Below are positions 11,325 to 20,548 of a DNA stretch of 64,000 nt, in pieces. The notes below the pieces were generated by a model. That model did no database searches and was not told where the DNA came from. It worked only from the letters and a program-made list of their open reading frames with translations. Positions within the stretch are counted from its first letter, which is position 1; every line of letters begins with the position of its first letter. The stretch comes from Pseudomonas sp. Leaf58 (lineage in GTDB: Bacteria > Pseudomonadota > Gammaproteobacteria > Pseudomonadales > Pseudomonadaceae), in assembly GCF_003627215.1 (NCBI RefSeq), contig NZ_CP032677.1:248001-312000 (forward strand). Reading direction: 5' to 3'. A program made the translations under genes and the position numbers.

Positions 11325-11726
11325 ATGGCACAAAAAGCCGAAGACGACGACAAAGTCCGCTTGGACAAGTGGCTATGGGCGGCGCGCTTCTACAAGACAC
11401 GGGCCCTGGCCAAGGCGGCGATCGAGAGCGGCAAGGTGCATTGCCGGGGCGAGCGCTGCAAGCCGGGCAAGGAACCGCGGGTGGGTGACGCGTTCGTGCT
11501 GCGCACCGGGTTCGATGAACGCACGGTGGTGGTAAAGGCGCTGTCGGTGGTGCGACGTGGGGCGCCAGAGGCGCAGGCGTTGTATGAAGAAACCGAAGAA
11601 AGTGTACGCCGCCGTGAGCAGGCGGCGGAAATGCGTAAGGCCGGGGCGATGGGTGTGACCACCGATGGCCGGCCGACCAAGAAGCAGCGGCGGCAGATTC
11701 ACCAGCTGCATGGGAGCTTTGAATAG
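11325..11726 (+). CDS. hslR: Heat shock protein 15 (Hsp15), S4 RNA-binding
   Basis: 133-residue ribosome-rescue factor that binds stalled 50S subunits carrying peptidyl-tRNA. The S4 domain covers about 11-70 (VRLDKWLWAARFYKTRALAKAAI, then VGDAFVLRTG) and a long basic helix ends the protein (KKQRRQIHQLHGSFE). The ATG at 11325 follows GAGGTAA. An ATG at 11298 in the same frame would add nine poorly conserved residues. It is divergent from rimB and neighbours the other redox/heat chaperone gene hslO, a conserved Pseudomonas arrangement. Confidence 0.93.
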   Translation: MAQKAEDDDKVRLDKWLWAARFYKTRALAKAAIESGKVHCRGERCKPGKEPRVGDAFVLRTGFDERTVVVKALSVVRRGAPEAQALYEETEESVRRREQAAEMRKAGAMGVTTDGRPTKKQRRQIHQLHGSFE

Positions 11727-11729
11727 CCG

Positions 11730-11746
11730 GGGGCGCTTCGCGCCCC
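11730..11746. terminator. Hairpin between convergent hslR and PAP2 gene
   Basis: Perfect 7-bp stem GGGGCGC / GCGCCCC with a TTC loop in the 41-base convergent gap. There is no U-tract. Confidence 0.5.
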
Positions 11747-11767
11747 ATCGCAGCAGCCCCCATGGCC

Positions 11768-12562
11768 CTAGCGAGTGACTGCCATCCGCCCGACCAGTGG
11801 TAATTTGCCCAGCAGGTTGAACAATGGTGCCGTCCAGCGTATTAGTGCCGCGCTGCCCTTGGCCGCCAGCGGCGTATAGCAGCTCCAGCCCAACGCCAGC
11901 ACAGCCATCAGCAACCCACCGATGTAATCATCCTGCCCCCAGTGGGCGCCAGCCACCAGACGCGGCAGCATGAACAGCACCGCCAGCCCCCAGACCACTA
12001 GGTACTGCACCAGGCGGCGGCTGAAAACGCTCATGAACAGCGCCCAGATCAGCAGCACCGAGGCATGGTCGCCGGGGAAACTGTTGCTGGAGCGGTCCTT
12101 CAGCTCCCAGGCTTTTTCCAGGTTCGGGTAGTAATCGCTCAGGTGCACGACGTTGTCGAACACCATCGATGGGCTGTCGTGTTGCCAGCCCATTGCGTCC
12201 ACCCACTTGGAAAACAGCGCGCGAATCACCACTAAGAGGATCAGCGTGAGCAAAAAGCCGAAAAAGGCCTCGCGAACCTGGGCTGCCTTGAACACCCAGT
12301 CGCCACGGATAAGCACTGCCAGAAGGATCAGGCCGACGACGATGTCGAACGGGCGCAAGCTACCAAGGGTCCAGATATAACGCCAGGTGGGGTTGTCGGC
12401 CAGCGGCGCATTCAGGCTATGGAATAGCCACTCGTCGAAAGTCAGGCACAGGATCTGGCCAATAGGCCATAACCAGAAACACAGTAGAGCGATAGCAAGC
12501 AGCGTACAGGCTGCTAATGGCCCCCAAGACCACCTTGCTTGGAACAGTGGTCGATTGTCCAT
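11768..12562 (-). CDS. PAP2-family membrane phosphatase
   Basis: 264-residue inner-membrane protein with about six hydrophobic segments and a PAP2 active site. The motifs are a Lys-x6-Arg block at about 150-158, SFPGDHAS holding the general-acid His, and RLVAGAHWGQDD holding the nucleophilic His and its Asp partner. The first motif has Arg-Ser instead of Arg-Pro, and motif 2 is PGDH rather than PSGH, as in a subset of lipid-phosphate enzymes. Likely substrates are undecaprenyl pyrophosphate, lipid A phosphate or phosphatidylglycerol phosphate; the sequence does not decide. It is divergent from hslO across 122 bp. Confidence 0.85.
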   Translation of the reverse strand: MDNRPLFQARWSWGPLAACTLLAIALLCFWLWPIGQILCLTFDEWLFHSLNAPLADNPTWRYIWTLGSLRPFDIVVGLILLAVLIRGDWVFKAAQVREAFFGFLLTLILLVVIRALFSKWVDAMGWQHDSPSMVFDNVVHLSDYYPNLEKAWELKDRSSNSFPGDHASVLLIWALFMSVFSRRLVQYLVVWGLAVLFMLPRLVAGAHWGQDDYIGGLLMAVLALGWSCYTPLAAKGSAALIRWTAPLFNLLGKLPLVGRMAVTR

Positions 12563-12684
12563 AAAATACCTCTATTGCAAACAGAAATCTGAGCGCCTTG
12601 TGAGCGCTCTACCACGGGGTTCTCGCATGTTTTTCGACAACCCTTGTAACCATTTTGTCATCATTTTTCAGATAGCCAAAACCT

Positions 12685-13584
12685 ATGAGCGACTTGCCTG
12701 ATACCGATTTCACCCAACGTTTCATCTTCGACGAGCGCGATGTGCGCGGCGAGTGGGTGTCTCTCGATGACAGCTACGCCGCAGTACTGGCGCGTCATGA
12801 GTACCCGCAGCCAGTACAGGCCTTGCTCGGCGAACTGATGGCTGCCACCGCTTTGCTGGTGGGCGCGCTGAAGTTCGATGGCCTGCTGATTCTGCAGGCA
12901 CGTTCGCAAGGGCCGATCCCGTTGCTGATGGTGGAGTGCTCGGGCGAGCGCGACATCCGCGGCATGGCCCGTTACGAAGCCGATCAAATTCCGGCGGGTG
13001 CCACGTTGGAGCAACTGATGCCCGACGGCCACCTGACGCTGACCATCGACCCGGTGAAGGGCCAGCGCTACCAGGGTACCGTCGACCTCGATGGCGCCAA
13101 CCTGTCGGAGTGCTTCACCAACTACTTCGTGCAGTCGCAGCAGCTGAACACGCGTTTCTGGCTGGACACCTCCAGCGGCAAGGCGCGTGGCCTGTTGTTG
13201 CAACAATTGCCGCGTGATCGTCAGCCTGACGATGAAGAACGCGAAGAGAGCTGGCAGCACGTCGTGGCCCTGGCCAAGACGCTGAAGGTTGAAGAGTGGG
13301 CGCTGGATAACGAAACCCTGCTGCACCGCCTTTACCATGAAGACGCCGTGCGTCTGTTCGATATCGAACCGCTGCGCTTCCACTGCAGCTGCTCTCGCGA
13401 ACGCTCCGGCAACGCGCTGGTCAGCTTGGGTGAGCACGATGCCAAACAGTTGGTCGAAGAATGTGGCGGGCAGGTAGAAGTCGATTGCCAGTTCTGCAAC
13501 GAGCGCTACCTGTTCGATGCCAGCGATGTTGCGCAATTGTTTGCTGGTGGCGGCACGGACGCAGCCTCAGAAACTCGTCACTGA
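12685..13584 (+). CDS. hslO: Redox-regulated chaperone Hsp33
   Basis: 299-residue holdase chaperone activated by oxidation. The zinc-binding switch is intact: Cys234-x-Cys236 (HCSCSRE) and Cys268-x2-Cys271 (DCQFCNE). The N-terminal domain shows the family segments [14 protein letters not shown] and [15 protein letters not shown]. The ATG at 12685 is only weakly preceded by a ribosome site. pckA follows on the same strand after 179 bases containing a hairpin and a likely separate promoter, so co-transcription is probably limited. Confidence 0.95.
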   Translation: MSDLPDTDFTQRFIFDERDVRGEWVSLDDSYAAVLARHEYPQPVQALLGELMAATALLVGALKFDGLLILQARSQGPIPLLMVECSGERDIRGMARYEADQIPAGATLEQLMPDGHLTLTIDPVKGQRYQGTVDLDGANLSECFTNYFVQSQQLNTRFWLDTSSGKARGLLLQQLPRDRQPDDEEREESWQHVVALAKTLKVEEWALDNETLLHRLYHEDAVRLFDIEPLRFHCSCSRERSGNALVSLGEHDAKQLVEECGGQVEVDCQFCNERYLFDASDVAQLFAGGGTDAASETRH

Positions 13585-13605
13585 AACGTTTAACCACAGG
13601 ACTAT

Positions 13606-13644
13606 CTCCTGTCGAATTGCGCAAAAGCGCAGTTCTGACAGGAG
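13606..13644 (+). terminator. Hairpin between hslO and pckA
   Basis: Interrupted stem: outer arms CTCCTGTC (13606-13613) and GACAGGAG (13637-13644), inner GCGC/GCGC around AAAA. A run of seven T (13653-13659) starts nine bases after the stem, farther than usual for an intrinsic terminator. It may be an hslO terminator or a leader structure. Confidence 0.5.
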
Positions 13645-13671
13645 GGGCCTACTTTTTTTGGGCTTTTCTGG

Positions 13672-13677
13672 CATAAT
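13672..13677 (+). promoter_or_regulatory. Predicted extended -10 of pckA
   Basis: CATAAT preceded by TGG, matching an extended -10, about 87 bases before the pckA ATG. The implied leader is about 80 bases. Confidence 0.45.
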
Positions 13678-13763
13678 CCGGCCACTTTTTTCGCTGTAGT
13701 AGTTTTTTCAAGACAACTACAAAACGTTTGGAGCACTCGGCCTCGGGCCGGATGGGGTATCTC

Positions 13764-15305
13764 ATGACGCAAGCCAACAACACCGTGTACACCGACCTGA
13801 GCGTCGATGAGCTGGTAAAAGAAGCGCTGCAACGCGGTGAAGGCGTACTAGCCGATACTGGCGCACTGGTCGTGGAGACTGGTCACCGTACTGGCCGTTC
13901 GCCGGCTGACCGTTTCATCGTCGAAGAACCTTCCACCCAGGACGCGATCTCCTGGGGCCCGATCAACCGCAAGTTCCCGGCCGACAAGTTCGATGCCCTG
14001 TGGGACCGCGTTGAGGCGTTCAACAACGCCCAGGATCACTTCGTTTCCTACGTTCACGTAGGGGCGGCCGCCGAGCACTACCTGCCGGTGAAGATGACCA
14101 CCCAGACTGCCTGGCAGAACCTGTTCGGTCGTTGCCTGTTCATCAATCCAGAACAGTACAACCCGGCTGGCCGCGGCGAGTGGCAAATCCTCAACGTCGC
14201 CAACTTCGTGTGCGAGCCTGAGCGTGACGGCACCAACTCCGACGGTTGCGTGATCATCAACTTCGCCGCCAAAAAAGTGCTGATCGCAGGCATGCGTTAC
14301 GCCGGCGAAATGAAGAAAGCCATGTTCTCGGTGCAGAACTTCCTGCTGCCGGCTGCCGACGTACTGCCGATGCACTGCGCGGCCAACATCGGCGAAGAAG
14401 GCGATGTGACCCTGTTCTTCGGCCTGTCCGGCACTGGCAAGACCACCCTGTCGGCCGACGAAAGCCGTTACCTGATTGGTGACGACGAGCACGGTTGGGG
14501 CGAAGGCGTTGTCTTCAACATGGAAGGCGGCTGCTACGCCAAGTGCATCGACCTGTCCGAGAAGAACGAGCCGGTCATCTGGAAAGCCATCAAGCACGGC
14601 GCAGTGCTGGAAAACGTCGTCCTCGACGCCAACAAGCACGCCGACTACACCGATGTCAGCCTGACCCAGAACAGCCGTGCGGCCTACCCGCTGGAGCACG
14701 TTGCCAAGCGTTCCGAAGCGAACCTGGGTGGCGAGCCTAACGCCGTCATCTTCCTGACTTGCGACCTGACCGGTGTTCTGCCTCCGGTTTCGATCCTGAA
14801 CAACGAGCAGGCGGCCTACCACTTCCTGTCCGGCTACACCGCGCTGGTCGGTTCCACCGAAATGGGTTCGGGCGGCGGCATCAAGTCGACCTTCTCCACC
14901 TGCTTCGGCGCACCGTTCTTCCCACGCCCGGCTGGCGAGTACGCCGAGCTGCTGATCAAGCGTATCAACGGCTTCAACTCCAAGGTTTACCTGGTCAACA
15001 CCGGCTGGACCGGCGGTGGCTACGGCGTTGGCAAGCGTTTCAGCATCCCGACCACCCGTGCCGTGATCGCTGCAATCCAGAGCGGCGCGCTGGTTGGTGC
15101 CGAAACCGAGCACCTGGACATCATCAACCTGGACGTGCCGAAGGCCGTGCCGGGCGTTGAAACCGAGCTGCTCAACCCGCGCACCAACTGGGCTGACAAA
15201 GCGGCCTACGACGAGGCCGCCAAAGGCCTGGCCAAGCTGTTCATCGAAAACTTCAAGAAGTTCGAAGTTTCCGACGCCATCAAGGCCGCTGGCCCGCAGC
15301 TGTAA
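13764..15305 (+). CDS. pckA: Phosphoenolpyruvate carboxykinase (ATP)
   Basis: 513-residue cytosolic enzyme converting oxaloacetate and ATP to PEP, CO2 and ADP, the entry to gluconeogenesis. Walker [10 protein letters not shown] is at 220-228 and the kinase-2 motif LIGDDEHGW at 237-245. The PEP/oxaloacetate-binding [11 protein letters not shown] (about 41-51) and the Arg/Lys-rich C-terminal nucleotide loop are present. The ATG at 13764 follows a GGGG-containing ribosome site. Upstream in-frame ATGs at 13728 and 13752 would add residues outside the family length. A strong intrinsic terminator follows. Confidence 0.97.
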   Translation: MTQANNTVYTDLSVDELVKEALQRGEGVLADTGALVVETGHRTGRSPADRFIVEEPSTQDAISWGPINRKFPADKFDALWDRVEAFNNAQDHFVSYVHVGAAAEHYLPVKMTTQTAWQNLFGRCLFINPEQYNPAGRGEWQILNVANFVCEPERDGTNSDGCVIINFAAKKVLIAGMRYAGEMKKAMFSVQNFLLPAADVLPMHCAANIGEEGDVTLFFGLSGTGKTTLSADESRYLIGDDEHGWGEGVVFNMEGGCYAKCIDLSEKNEPVIWKAIKHGAVLENVVLDANKHADYTDVSLTQNSRAAYPLEHVAKRSEANLGGEPNAVIFLTCDLTGVLPPVSILNNEQAAYHFLSGYTALVGSTEMGSGGGIKSTFSTCFGAPFFPRPAGEYAELLIKRINGFNSKVYLVNTGWTGGGYGVGKRFSIPTTRAVIAAIQSGALVGAETEHLDIINLDVPKAVPGVETELLNPRTNWADKAAYDEAAKGLAKLFIENFKKFEVSDAIKAAGPQL

Positions 15306-15326
15306 GCTGAGCCCAGTCGCAACGAG

Positions 15327-15354
15327 AAAGCCGCCCTCAGGGGCGGCTTTTTTG
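15327..15354 (+). terminator. Intrinsic terminator of pckA
   Basis: 10-bp stem AAAGCCGCCC / GGGCGGCTTT with a TCAG loop, followed by T residues. Textbook Rho-independent form, 22 bases after the stop. Confidence 0.9.
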
Positions 15355-15478
15355 TTCGTCCCGGCTGACGCCGCTCCTGCAATGACCGCGTTTACCGTGA
15401 AGAGGCCGGCACAAGCAGCGAAAACCTGGATTTTCTGTTTCACTGTCAGCATCCATCGCGAAGACAAGAGCCAGCCAG

Positions 15479-15919
15479 ATGACCGAATCCCCCCCGCGCA
15501 CTGCCTTCTGCCACTTCCATCCCATCCTCACCCGCCCTCAGGACAACGACCAGAACGGCCACATCGCCGGCGCTACCGTGCACGGCTTCTTCGAAACCGC
15601 CATCCAGGCGTTCCTTGTTGAACAGGCCGAGCTCAACCTGCGCGACGGCGAGCTGGCGGCTTTCGTGGTGAGTTCGGCGGCTGACTTCTATGCGCTGCCG
15701 GGCTTCCCGGATGTGTTGGAGGTGGGTTTGGGGGTAGCGCGGCTGGCAGGGAGCACGGTGGAGTATCGCCTGGCGCTGTTCCGCCCTGGGGAGCCGGAGG
15801 CGTGCGCGGCAGGCACTTTGGTGCAAGTGTTCATCGAGCGTGCCAGCGGCCGCCCCGTAGCGTTGCCACAGGCGCTGCAGGTGATCCTCTCTGGCGTCTT
15901 GCTGGAACAACGGGCATAA
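15479..15919 (+). CDS. Hotdog-fold acyl-CoA thioesterase (4HBT/YbgC-like)
   Basis: 146-residue single hotdog domain. The N-terminal block RPQDNDQNGHIAGATVHGFFE matches the 4HBT/FcbC-type signature in which an Asp (about Asp24) is catalytic and a Gly-His follows. The rest is beta-rich as expected. The substrate is unknown; short acyl or aromatic acyl-CoA is most likely. The ribosome site before the ATG is weak. It stands alone between two terminators, so it is probably monocistronic, though no promoter was recognised. Confidence 0.8.
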   Translation: MTESPPRTAFCHFHPILTRPQDNDQNGHIAGATVHGFFETAIQAFLVEQAELNLRDGELAAFVVSSAADFYALPGFPDVLEVGLGVARLAGSTVEYRLALFRPGEPEACAAGTLVQVFIERASGRPVALPQALQVILSGVLLEQRA

Positions 15920-15949
15920 AAAAGCCCCGCCGGCAGGGGCGGGGCTTTT
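15920..15949. terminator. Strong bidirectional intrinsic terminator
   Basis: 12-bp stem AAAAGCCCCGCC / GGCGGGGCTTTT with a 6-base loop. The A-rich and T-rich flanks make it function in both directions for the convergent thioesterase and glycine-zipper genes. Confidence 0.9.
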
Positions 15950-15975
15950 GTTGCCGGGGGCGAGGCCCCCAGGCG

Positions 15976-16458
15976 TTAGTCGCGCCAGTGGCGCTTGTGC
16001 TTGCGGTGGCCGTAGTGGTGGCCCCGGTCGTAGTGGCGACGGTCGTCGTCGTAGCCGCGACGGTAGCGGCGCTCGTCATGACGCTCGTCTTCGTCGGCCT
16101 TGTTGCCCATGTAGTTACCCAGTGCGCCACCGGCGCCACCGCCGGCTGCTGCGCCAATGTAGCTACCCGAGGTGCCGCCCACGGAGCGGCCCACCACGTT
16201 GCCGCCTGCGGCGCCCAATGCGCCACCGATGGCTGCCTCACCACGCTGGTGCTTGTCGGCACCTACCGCACTGCCGGCTGCGCCGCCCAGGCCTGCGCCA
16301 ATCGCGCCGCCTGTGCTACCGCCAATGGACTGGCCCACAACGGAGCCCAGTACCCCACCCAATGCGCCGCCAATGCCGGCCTCGGTGGTGCCGCCTGCCA
16401 TGGCAACGCCGCTGAGCAAGCTGAAAGACAACAACAGAATCGAGGAGTACTTCTTCAT
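15976..16458 (-). CDS. Exported glycine-zipper protein with His/Arg/Asp-rich tail
   Basis: 160-residue envelope protein. A signal peptide covers 1-21 (Ser-Gly-Val-Ala-Met-Ala end, cleavage before Gly-Gly). Residues about 25-115 are repeated Gly-zipper segments (Gly-x3-Gly patterns such as GGALGGVLGSVVGQSIGG) able to span or associate with membrane. The last 45 residues are very rich in Arg, Asp, His and Tyr (for example RRYRRGYDDDRRHYDRGHH), suggesting metal or surface binding. There is no Cys lipobox, so it is not an obvious lipoprotein. I chose ATG 16458 because it gives a clean signal peptide; the longer frame to 16548 does not. Function unknown. Confidence 0.8.
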   Translation of the reverse strand: MKKYSSILLLSFSLLSGVAMAGGTTEAGIGGALGGVLGSVVGQSIGGSTGGAIGAGLGGAAGSAVGADKHQRGEAAIGGALGAAGGNVVGRSVGGTSGSYIGAAAGGGAGGALGNYMGNKADEDERHDERRYRRGYDDDRRHYDRGHHYGHRKHKRHWRD

Positions 16459-16615
16459 CGAGAGAGCCTCATAGGGATGACGAGGCGAATTTGAGGCTAA
16501 CGAGCGTGGCTGGCAAACGAAATCCGACGAGTAACACGAGTTGTACACAATTCTCTAAGTTGCTGTATTTGCTGTGAAACTTTATTGAATTTCGGCTGTC
16601 TGAGACTTTTATGAC

Positions 16616-16649
16616 AAAGCCCTGAACCGTTATGGAACAGGGCTTTTTT
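16616..16649. terminator. Intrinsic terminator-like hairpin
   Basis: 9-bp stem AAAGCCCTG / CAGGGCTTT with a 13-base loop. The better T-tract is on the plus strand, yet the nearest gene end is the minus-strand oxidoreductase at 16672. It probably ends that gene's transcript on the minus strand, where it has the shorter T-run. Confidence 0.65.
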
Positions 16650-16671
16650 GGTTTTGCGGTGGACACAATTT

Positions 16672-19017
16672 CTACAGGATGCGCCCGTCGTCCCGAGCCC
16701 GCTCCAACGTGATAGCGATGAACTTGGACGTCGGCGTATGGCTGCCATCGCCAATGCTTTCCAGCGGCACCAGCGGGTTTACCTCTGGGTAATACGCTGC
16801 CGCTTGCCCGGCAGGGATGTCGAAGGCCAGCAGGGTGAAGCCGTGCACCCGGCGCACATGTTCATCCCCCCACAACGACACGATGTCCACCCGCTGCCCC
16901 GGCTGGAAGCCCAGGCGGATGATGTCGGCTTCGTTGACGAACAGCACCTCGCGCTGGCCGCGCACACCGCGGTAGCGGTCGTCCAGGCCATAGATGGTGG
17001 TGTTGTACTGATCGTGCGAGCGCATCGACTGCATGATCAGGTCCGGCAACTGGCCGCTAGCGCGCACGCGCTCGTCGAGCAGCGTGTCGGGCAGTAGGTT
17101 GGCCTTGAAGTTGGCGCGGCCGGTGCTGGTATTCCATTCGCGGTTGGCGGCGCTGTTGCCCAGGTAGAAACCGCCCGGCTGGCGCAGACGCTGGTTGAAA
17201 CCGCTGAAGCCGCTGATGGTGTCGCTGATCAAATCGCGGATGCGGTCGTAGTCGGCCACCAGCCAATGCCAGTCCACCGGTTGCTTGCCCAAGGTGGCGG
17301 CGGCGATGCCGGCTACCACTGCAGGCTCTGAGCGCATTTGCGTCGACAGCGGCTTCAACTGGCCATTGGAGGCGTGGACCATGCTGAACGAGTCTTCCAC
17401 GGTCACCGCTTGTGGCCCTTCGCCTTGCAGGTCGATGTCGGTACGGCCTAGGCACGGCAGGATCAGCGCCTGCTTGCCGTGCACCAGGTGGCTGCGATTG
17501 AGCTTGGTGCTGATGTGTACGGTCAGTTCGCAGTTGCGCAGCGCCTGGGCAGTACGCTCGGTGTCCGGCGTGGCCTGGGCAAAGTTGCCGCCCAGGCCGA
17601 TAAACACCTTGGCACGGCCGTCGAGCATGGCGTGGATCGCCTCGACGGTGTTGTGGCCGTGGTGCCGAGGTACAGCGAAGCCAAAGCGCTTTTCCATGGC
17701 ATCGAGCAGCGCCATCGGCGGGCGCTCGTTGATGCCCATGGTACGGTCACCCTGCACATTGCTGTGGCCACGCACCGGGCACAGGCCGGCACCGGGTGCG
17801 CCGATGTTGCCGCGCAGCATCTGCAGGTTGACGAGTTCCTGAATGGTTGGCACGGAATGGCGATGCTGGGTGATGCCCATCGCCCAACACATGATCACCC
17901 GCTTGCCACGGCAGTACATACGTGCCGCCAGTTCGATATCGGCCAGCGTCAGGCCGGACTGCGCCTGAATGTGCTGCCACGGGGTGGCATCCACCACCGC
18001 CAGGTACTCGTCGATGCCATGGCCATGTTCGGCGATGAACGCGTGGTCGAACACGGCTGGTTCGCCTTTGGCCTGGGCTTCACGTTCCCATTGCAGGGCG
18101 AACTTGGCCATGCCGCGCAACATCGCCATATCGCCGCCCAGGGCCGGGCGGAAGAACGCAGTGGTGGTCGGTCGGTCGCTGTTGGTCAGCATTTCCAACG
18201 GGTTTTGCGGGTGCTGGAAGCGCTCCAGGCCGCGTTCTTTGAGCGGGTTGACGCACACCACTTGGGCACCGCGTTTCACTGCGTCGCGTAGCGGGTCGAG
18301 CATGCGTGGGTGGTTGGTGCCGGGGTTTTGCCCCCAGACAAAAATCGTATCGGCGTGTTCAAAATCGTCGAAAGTGACGGTGCCCTTGCCGACCCCGACG
18401 CTTTGCCCCAGGGCCACACCACTGGCCTCGTGGCACATGTTCGAGCAGTCGGGGAAGTTGTTGGTGCCATAGGCGCGCACGAACAACTGGTACAGGTAGG
18501 CCGCTTCGTTGCTGGCGCGCCCCGAGGTGTAGAACTCGGCCTGGTCAGGGTTGGGCAGCTTGTTCAGCTCGCGGGCGATCAAGGCGTAAGCGGCGTCCCA
18601 GCTGATGGGTTGGTAGCGGTCGCTGGATGCGTCATAGACCATCGGCTCGGTCAGGCGCCCTTGGTACTCCAGCCAGTAGTCGCTCTGCTGCAGCAGCGAA
18701 GTGACGCTGTAACGGGCGAAAAAGGCGGCGTCGACGCGGCGCTTGGTGGCTTCCCAGTTCACTGCCTTGGCGCCGTTCTCGCAGAACTTGACCATGCCGC
18801 TTTCCGGCGAGTCGCCCCAGGCACAGCCGGGGCAGTCGAAACCGCCGTGCTGGTTAGTCTTGAGCAGGGCGCGAAGGTTCTTCAGCGCGTTATCGCTGCC
18901 GACCCAGGCCTTGGCTACGCTGCGCAGCGCACCCCAACCACCGGCGGGGCCGTGGTAGGGCTTGTAGCGAGGGGGGGAGGCTGGGGCGTTGTCCGGGAGC
19001 TGTTGGTACGAGGTCAC
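16672..19017 (-). CDS. YdeP/FdhF-like molybdopterin oxidoreductase
   Basis: 781-residue cytoplasmic member of the DMSO reductase/formate dehydrogenase superfamily, closest by memory to the YdeP group (formate dehydrogenase H-like alpha subunits of uncertain substrate). N-terminal cysteines (FDCPGCAWGD at about 60-70 and FCENGAKAVNW) could hold a [4Fe-4S] cluster. The bis-MGD domains follow: IFVWGQNPGTNHP, VVCVNPLKERGLERF, RGNIGAPGAGLCPVRGHSNVQG. The molydopterin-dinucleotide-binding C-terminal domain ends at the stop. There is no in-frame TGA, so no selenocysteine. fdhD lies 5 bases upstream in the same operon and fits its need for a sulfurated cofactor. Confidence 0.88.
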   Translation of the reverse strand: MTSYQQLPDNAPASPPRYKPYHGPAGGWGALRSVAKAWVGSDNALKNLRALLKTNQHGGFDCPGCAWGDSPESGMVKFCENGAKAVNWEATKRRVDAAFFARYSVTSLLQQSDYWLEYQGRLTEPMVYDASSDRYQPISWDAAYALIARELNKLPNPDQAEFYTSGRASNEAAYLYQLFVRAYGTNNFPDCSNMCHEASGVALGQSVGVGKGTVTFDDFEHADTIFVWGQNPGTNHPRMLDPLRDAVKRGAQVVCVNPLKERGLERFQHPQNPLEMLTNSDRPTTTAFFRPALGGDMAMLRGMAKFALQWEREAQAKGEPAVFDHAFIAEHGHGIDEYLAVVDATPWQHIQAQSGLTLADIELAARMYCRGKRVIMCWAMGITQHRHSVPTIQELVNLQMLRGNIGAPGAGLCPVRGHSNVQGDRTMGINERPPMALLDAMEKRFGFAVPRHHGHNTVEAIHAMLDGRAKVFIGLGGNFAQATPDTERTAQALRNCELTVHISTKLNRSHLVHGKQALILPCLGRTDIDLQGEGPQAVTVEDSFSMVHASNGQLKPLSTQMRSEPAVVAGIAAATLGKQPVDWHWLVADYDRIRDLISDTISGFSGFNQRLRQPGGFYLGNSAANREWNTSTGRANFKANLLPDTLLDERVRASGQLPDLIMQSMRSHDQYNTTIYGLDDRYRGVRGQREVLFVNEADIIRLGFQPGQRVDIVSLWGDEHVRRVHGFTLLAFDIPAGQAAAYYPEVNPLVPLESIGDGSHTPTSKFIAITLERARDDGRIL

Positions 19018-19022
19018 GACTG

Positions 19023-19853
19023 TTACGACTCCGCCGCTGGGCTGTAGACCCGCGGTGCGCTGTGCTTAGGCAAATGGATAAGGTTGAGGTTGTGCTTGCG
19101 TGCCCACTGCAGGGCAAGGCCGGTGGGCGCCGACAGGCTGACCAGGGTCTGGATACCGGCTCGTAACACCTTCTGGATCAGCTCCAGGCTGCAACGGCTG
19201 GTGACAATGGCAATGCCGCCCTGGCTATCGATGCCTTGGCGCAGCAGGGCGCCGATCAGTTTGTCGAGGGCGTTATGCCGGCCGATGTCTTCGCGGCCGA
19301 GCAGCAGTTCGCCGTGGCGGTCCATGAACAGCGCCGCATGCACGGCGCCGCAATGCTGGCCCAAGGGCTGGAAGGCATCGATGCGCTCACGCAGGCCGGC
19401 CAGCCAATGCGCCGGTGGCAAGGGCGCACCGGGCAGCTCGGCCAGTTCCGGCAGAGCCTGCTCAAGGGCTTCGACGCCACACAAGCCGCAACCACTGGTG
19501 CCGGCCAGCTGACGGCGCTGGTTTTTCAGGTTCCAGAACGCACGGCTGGCAATTTCCAGGTCGGCATACATCGCCGAGCCGCTGCCAGAAAGTTTCAGGT
19601 CGTAGATTTCGGCGGTGCCTTGGACAATACCGCTGCCAACACTGAAGCCGACTGCGAAGTCTTCCAGGTCGGTGGGGCTGACCAGCATCACCGCCTGGTT
19701 GAGGCCGTTGTAGGCGATAGCTAGGGCCACTTCTTCGGCCAAGGGGGTGCTGTCGCGTCTGGCATCGTTGAGCTGGACGTAATCGTAGGTGTTGCTGGCG
19801 GCGGGCATGGACAAAGGCGATGAGGCCGCGCAGACCGGAGGCTTGCTGTTCAT
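19023..19853 (-). CDS. fdhD: Formate dehydrogenase accessory sulfurtransferase FdhD
   Basis: 276-residue cytoplasmic protein that passes sulfur from a cysteine desulfurase to the molybdenum cofactor of formate dehydrogenases. The essential Cys-x2-Cys loop is present (Cys122 and Cys125 in GTSGCGLCGVEA). The other family blocks are LVSPTDLEDFAVGFSVGSGIV and LLGREDIGRHNALDKLIG. It precedes the YdeP-like gene by 5 bases, so the client is probably that oxidoreductase. ATG 19853 has a poor ribosome site; an internal ATG at codon 16 is an alternative start. Confidence 0.92.
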   Translation of the reverse strand: MNSKPPVCAASSPLSMPAASNTYDYVQLNDARRDSTPLAEEVALAIAYNGLNQAVMLVSPTDLEDFAVGFSVGSGIVQGTAEIYDLKLSGSGSAMYADLEIASRAFWNLKNQRRQLAGTSGCGLCGVEALEQALPELAELPGAPLPPAHWLAGLRERIDAFQPLGQHCGAVHAALFMDRHGELLLGREDIGRHNALDKLIGALLRQGIDSQGGIAIVTSRCSLELIQKVLRAGIQTLVSLSAPTGLALQWARKHNLNLIHLPKHSAPRVYSPAAES

Positions 19854-20032
19854 CGGGGCAGACTGTTCATTCGGCGGCTTTGCGATAGCACAAGCCTAGG
19901 CTTGCCAGGCGGTGGCGTCTAATCGCTAGGCTCTATGCCTTGATAGACCGCGTCGATTGGTCGCATGCAGGCGGTAAGGCGAAAGCTGGCCTAGACTGCT
20001 GGGTCCGAGGTTCCGTCAACAAGGAGAGCGTT

Positions 20033-20473
20033 ATGAGCTTGTTCAGTTTCGTCAAAGAAGCGGGCGAGAAGTTGATTGACCTGCTGACACCCGGCAACGC
20101 TAACGCTGAAGATCAGCTGAAGAAACACGTGGAAAGTGTCGGCCTGGGTAACCCGAACATCAGCGCCACTGTAGAGGGCGACAAGATCATCCTCAAGGGC
20201 GAAGTGGCCAGCCAGGAAGAGAAAGAGAAGATCATTTTGGCGGCGGGCAATATCAGCGGGGTGGCCAGTGTCGAGGACCAGATCACCGTGACCGGGCCGG
20301 TAGTGCAGGCAGCAAGGTTCGTTACCGTGAAAAAGGGTGACACGCTGTCGGCCATCGCTGTGGTTGTTTACGGCAATGCCAACCAGTACAACAAGATTTT
20401 CGAGGCTAACAAACCGATGCTCAAGCACCCGGACAAGATTTACCCGGGGCAGGTGCTGCGTATTCCGGATTGA
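20033..20473 (+). CDS. lysM: BON-LysM protein, Kbp/YgaU-like
   Basis: 146-residue protein matching E. coli Kbp (YgaU), a cytoplasmic K+-binding protein. A BON domain spans about 25-88 (ISATVEGDKIILKGEVASQEE) and a LysM domain about 96-145 (FVTVKKGDTLSAIAVVVYG ... YPGQVLRIP). There is no signal peptide: the N-terminus is MSLFSFVKEAGEKLIDLL, as in Kbp. The ATG at 20033 has AAGGAG well placed; the longer frame to 19940 lacks a ribosome site. It stands alone, upstream of a REP pair. Confidence 0.88.
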   Translation: MSLFSFVKEAGEKLIDLLTPGNANAEDQLKKHVESVGLGNPNISATVEGDKIILKGEVASQEEKEKIILAAGNISGVASVEDQITVTGPVVQAARFVTVKKGDTLSAIAVVVYGNANQYNKIFEANKPMLKHPDKIYPGQVLRIPD

Positions 20474-20481
20474 TCTTTAAA

Positions 20482-20548
20482 GCCTGTACCGGCCCTTTCG
20501 CGGGTAAACCCGCTCCTACAACTGGAGCCGCGAAAGGGCCTTACAGGC
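20482..20548. repeat. Imperfect paired REP element overlapping the 3' end of yrfG
   Basis: Arms at about 20482-20503 and 20527-20548 are inverted copies of GCCTGTA-GGCCCTTTCGCGG with a one-base length difference. The second arm extends over the last codons and stop of yrfG (20541). It separates convergent lysM and yrfG. Confidence 0.8.
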
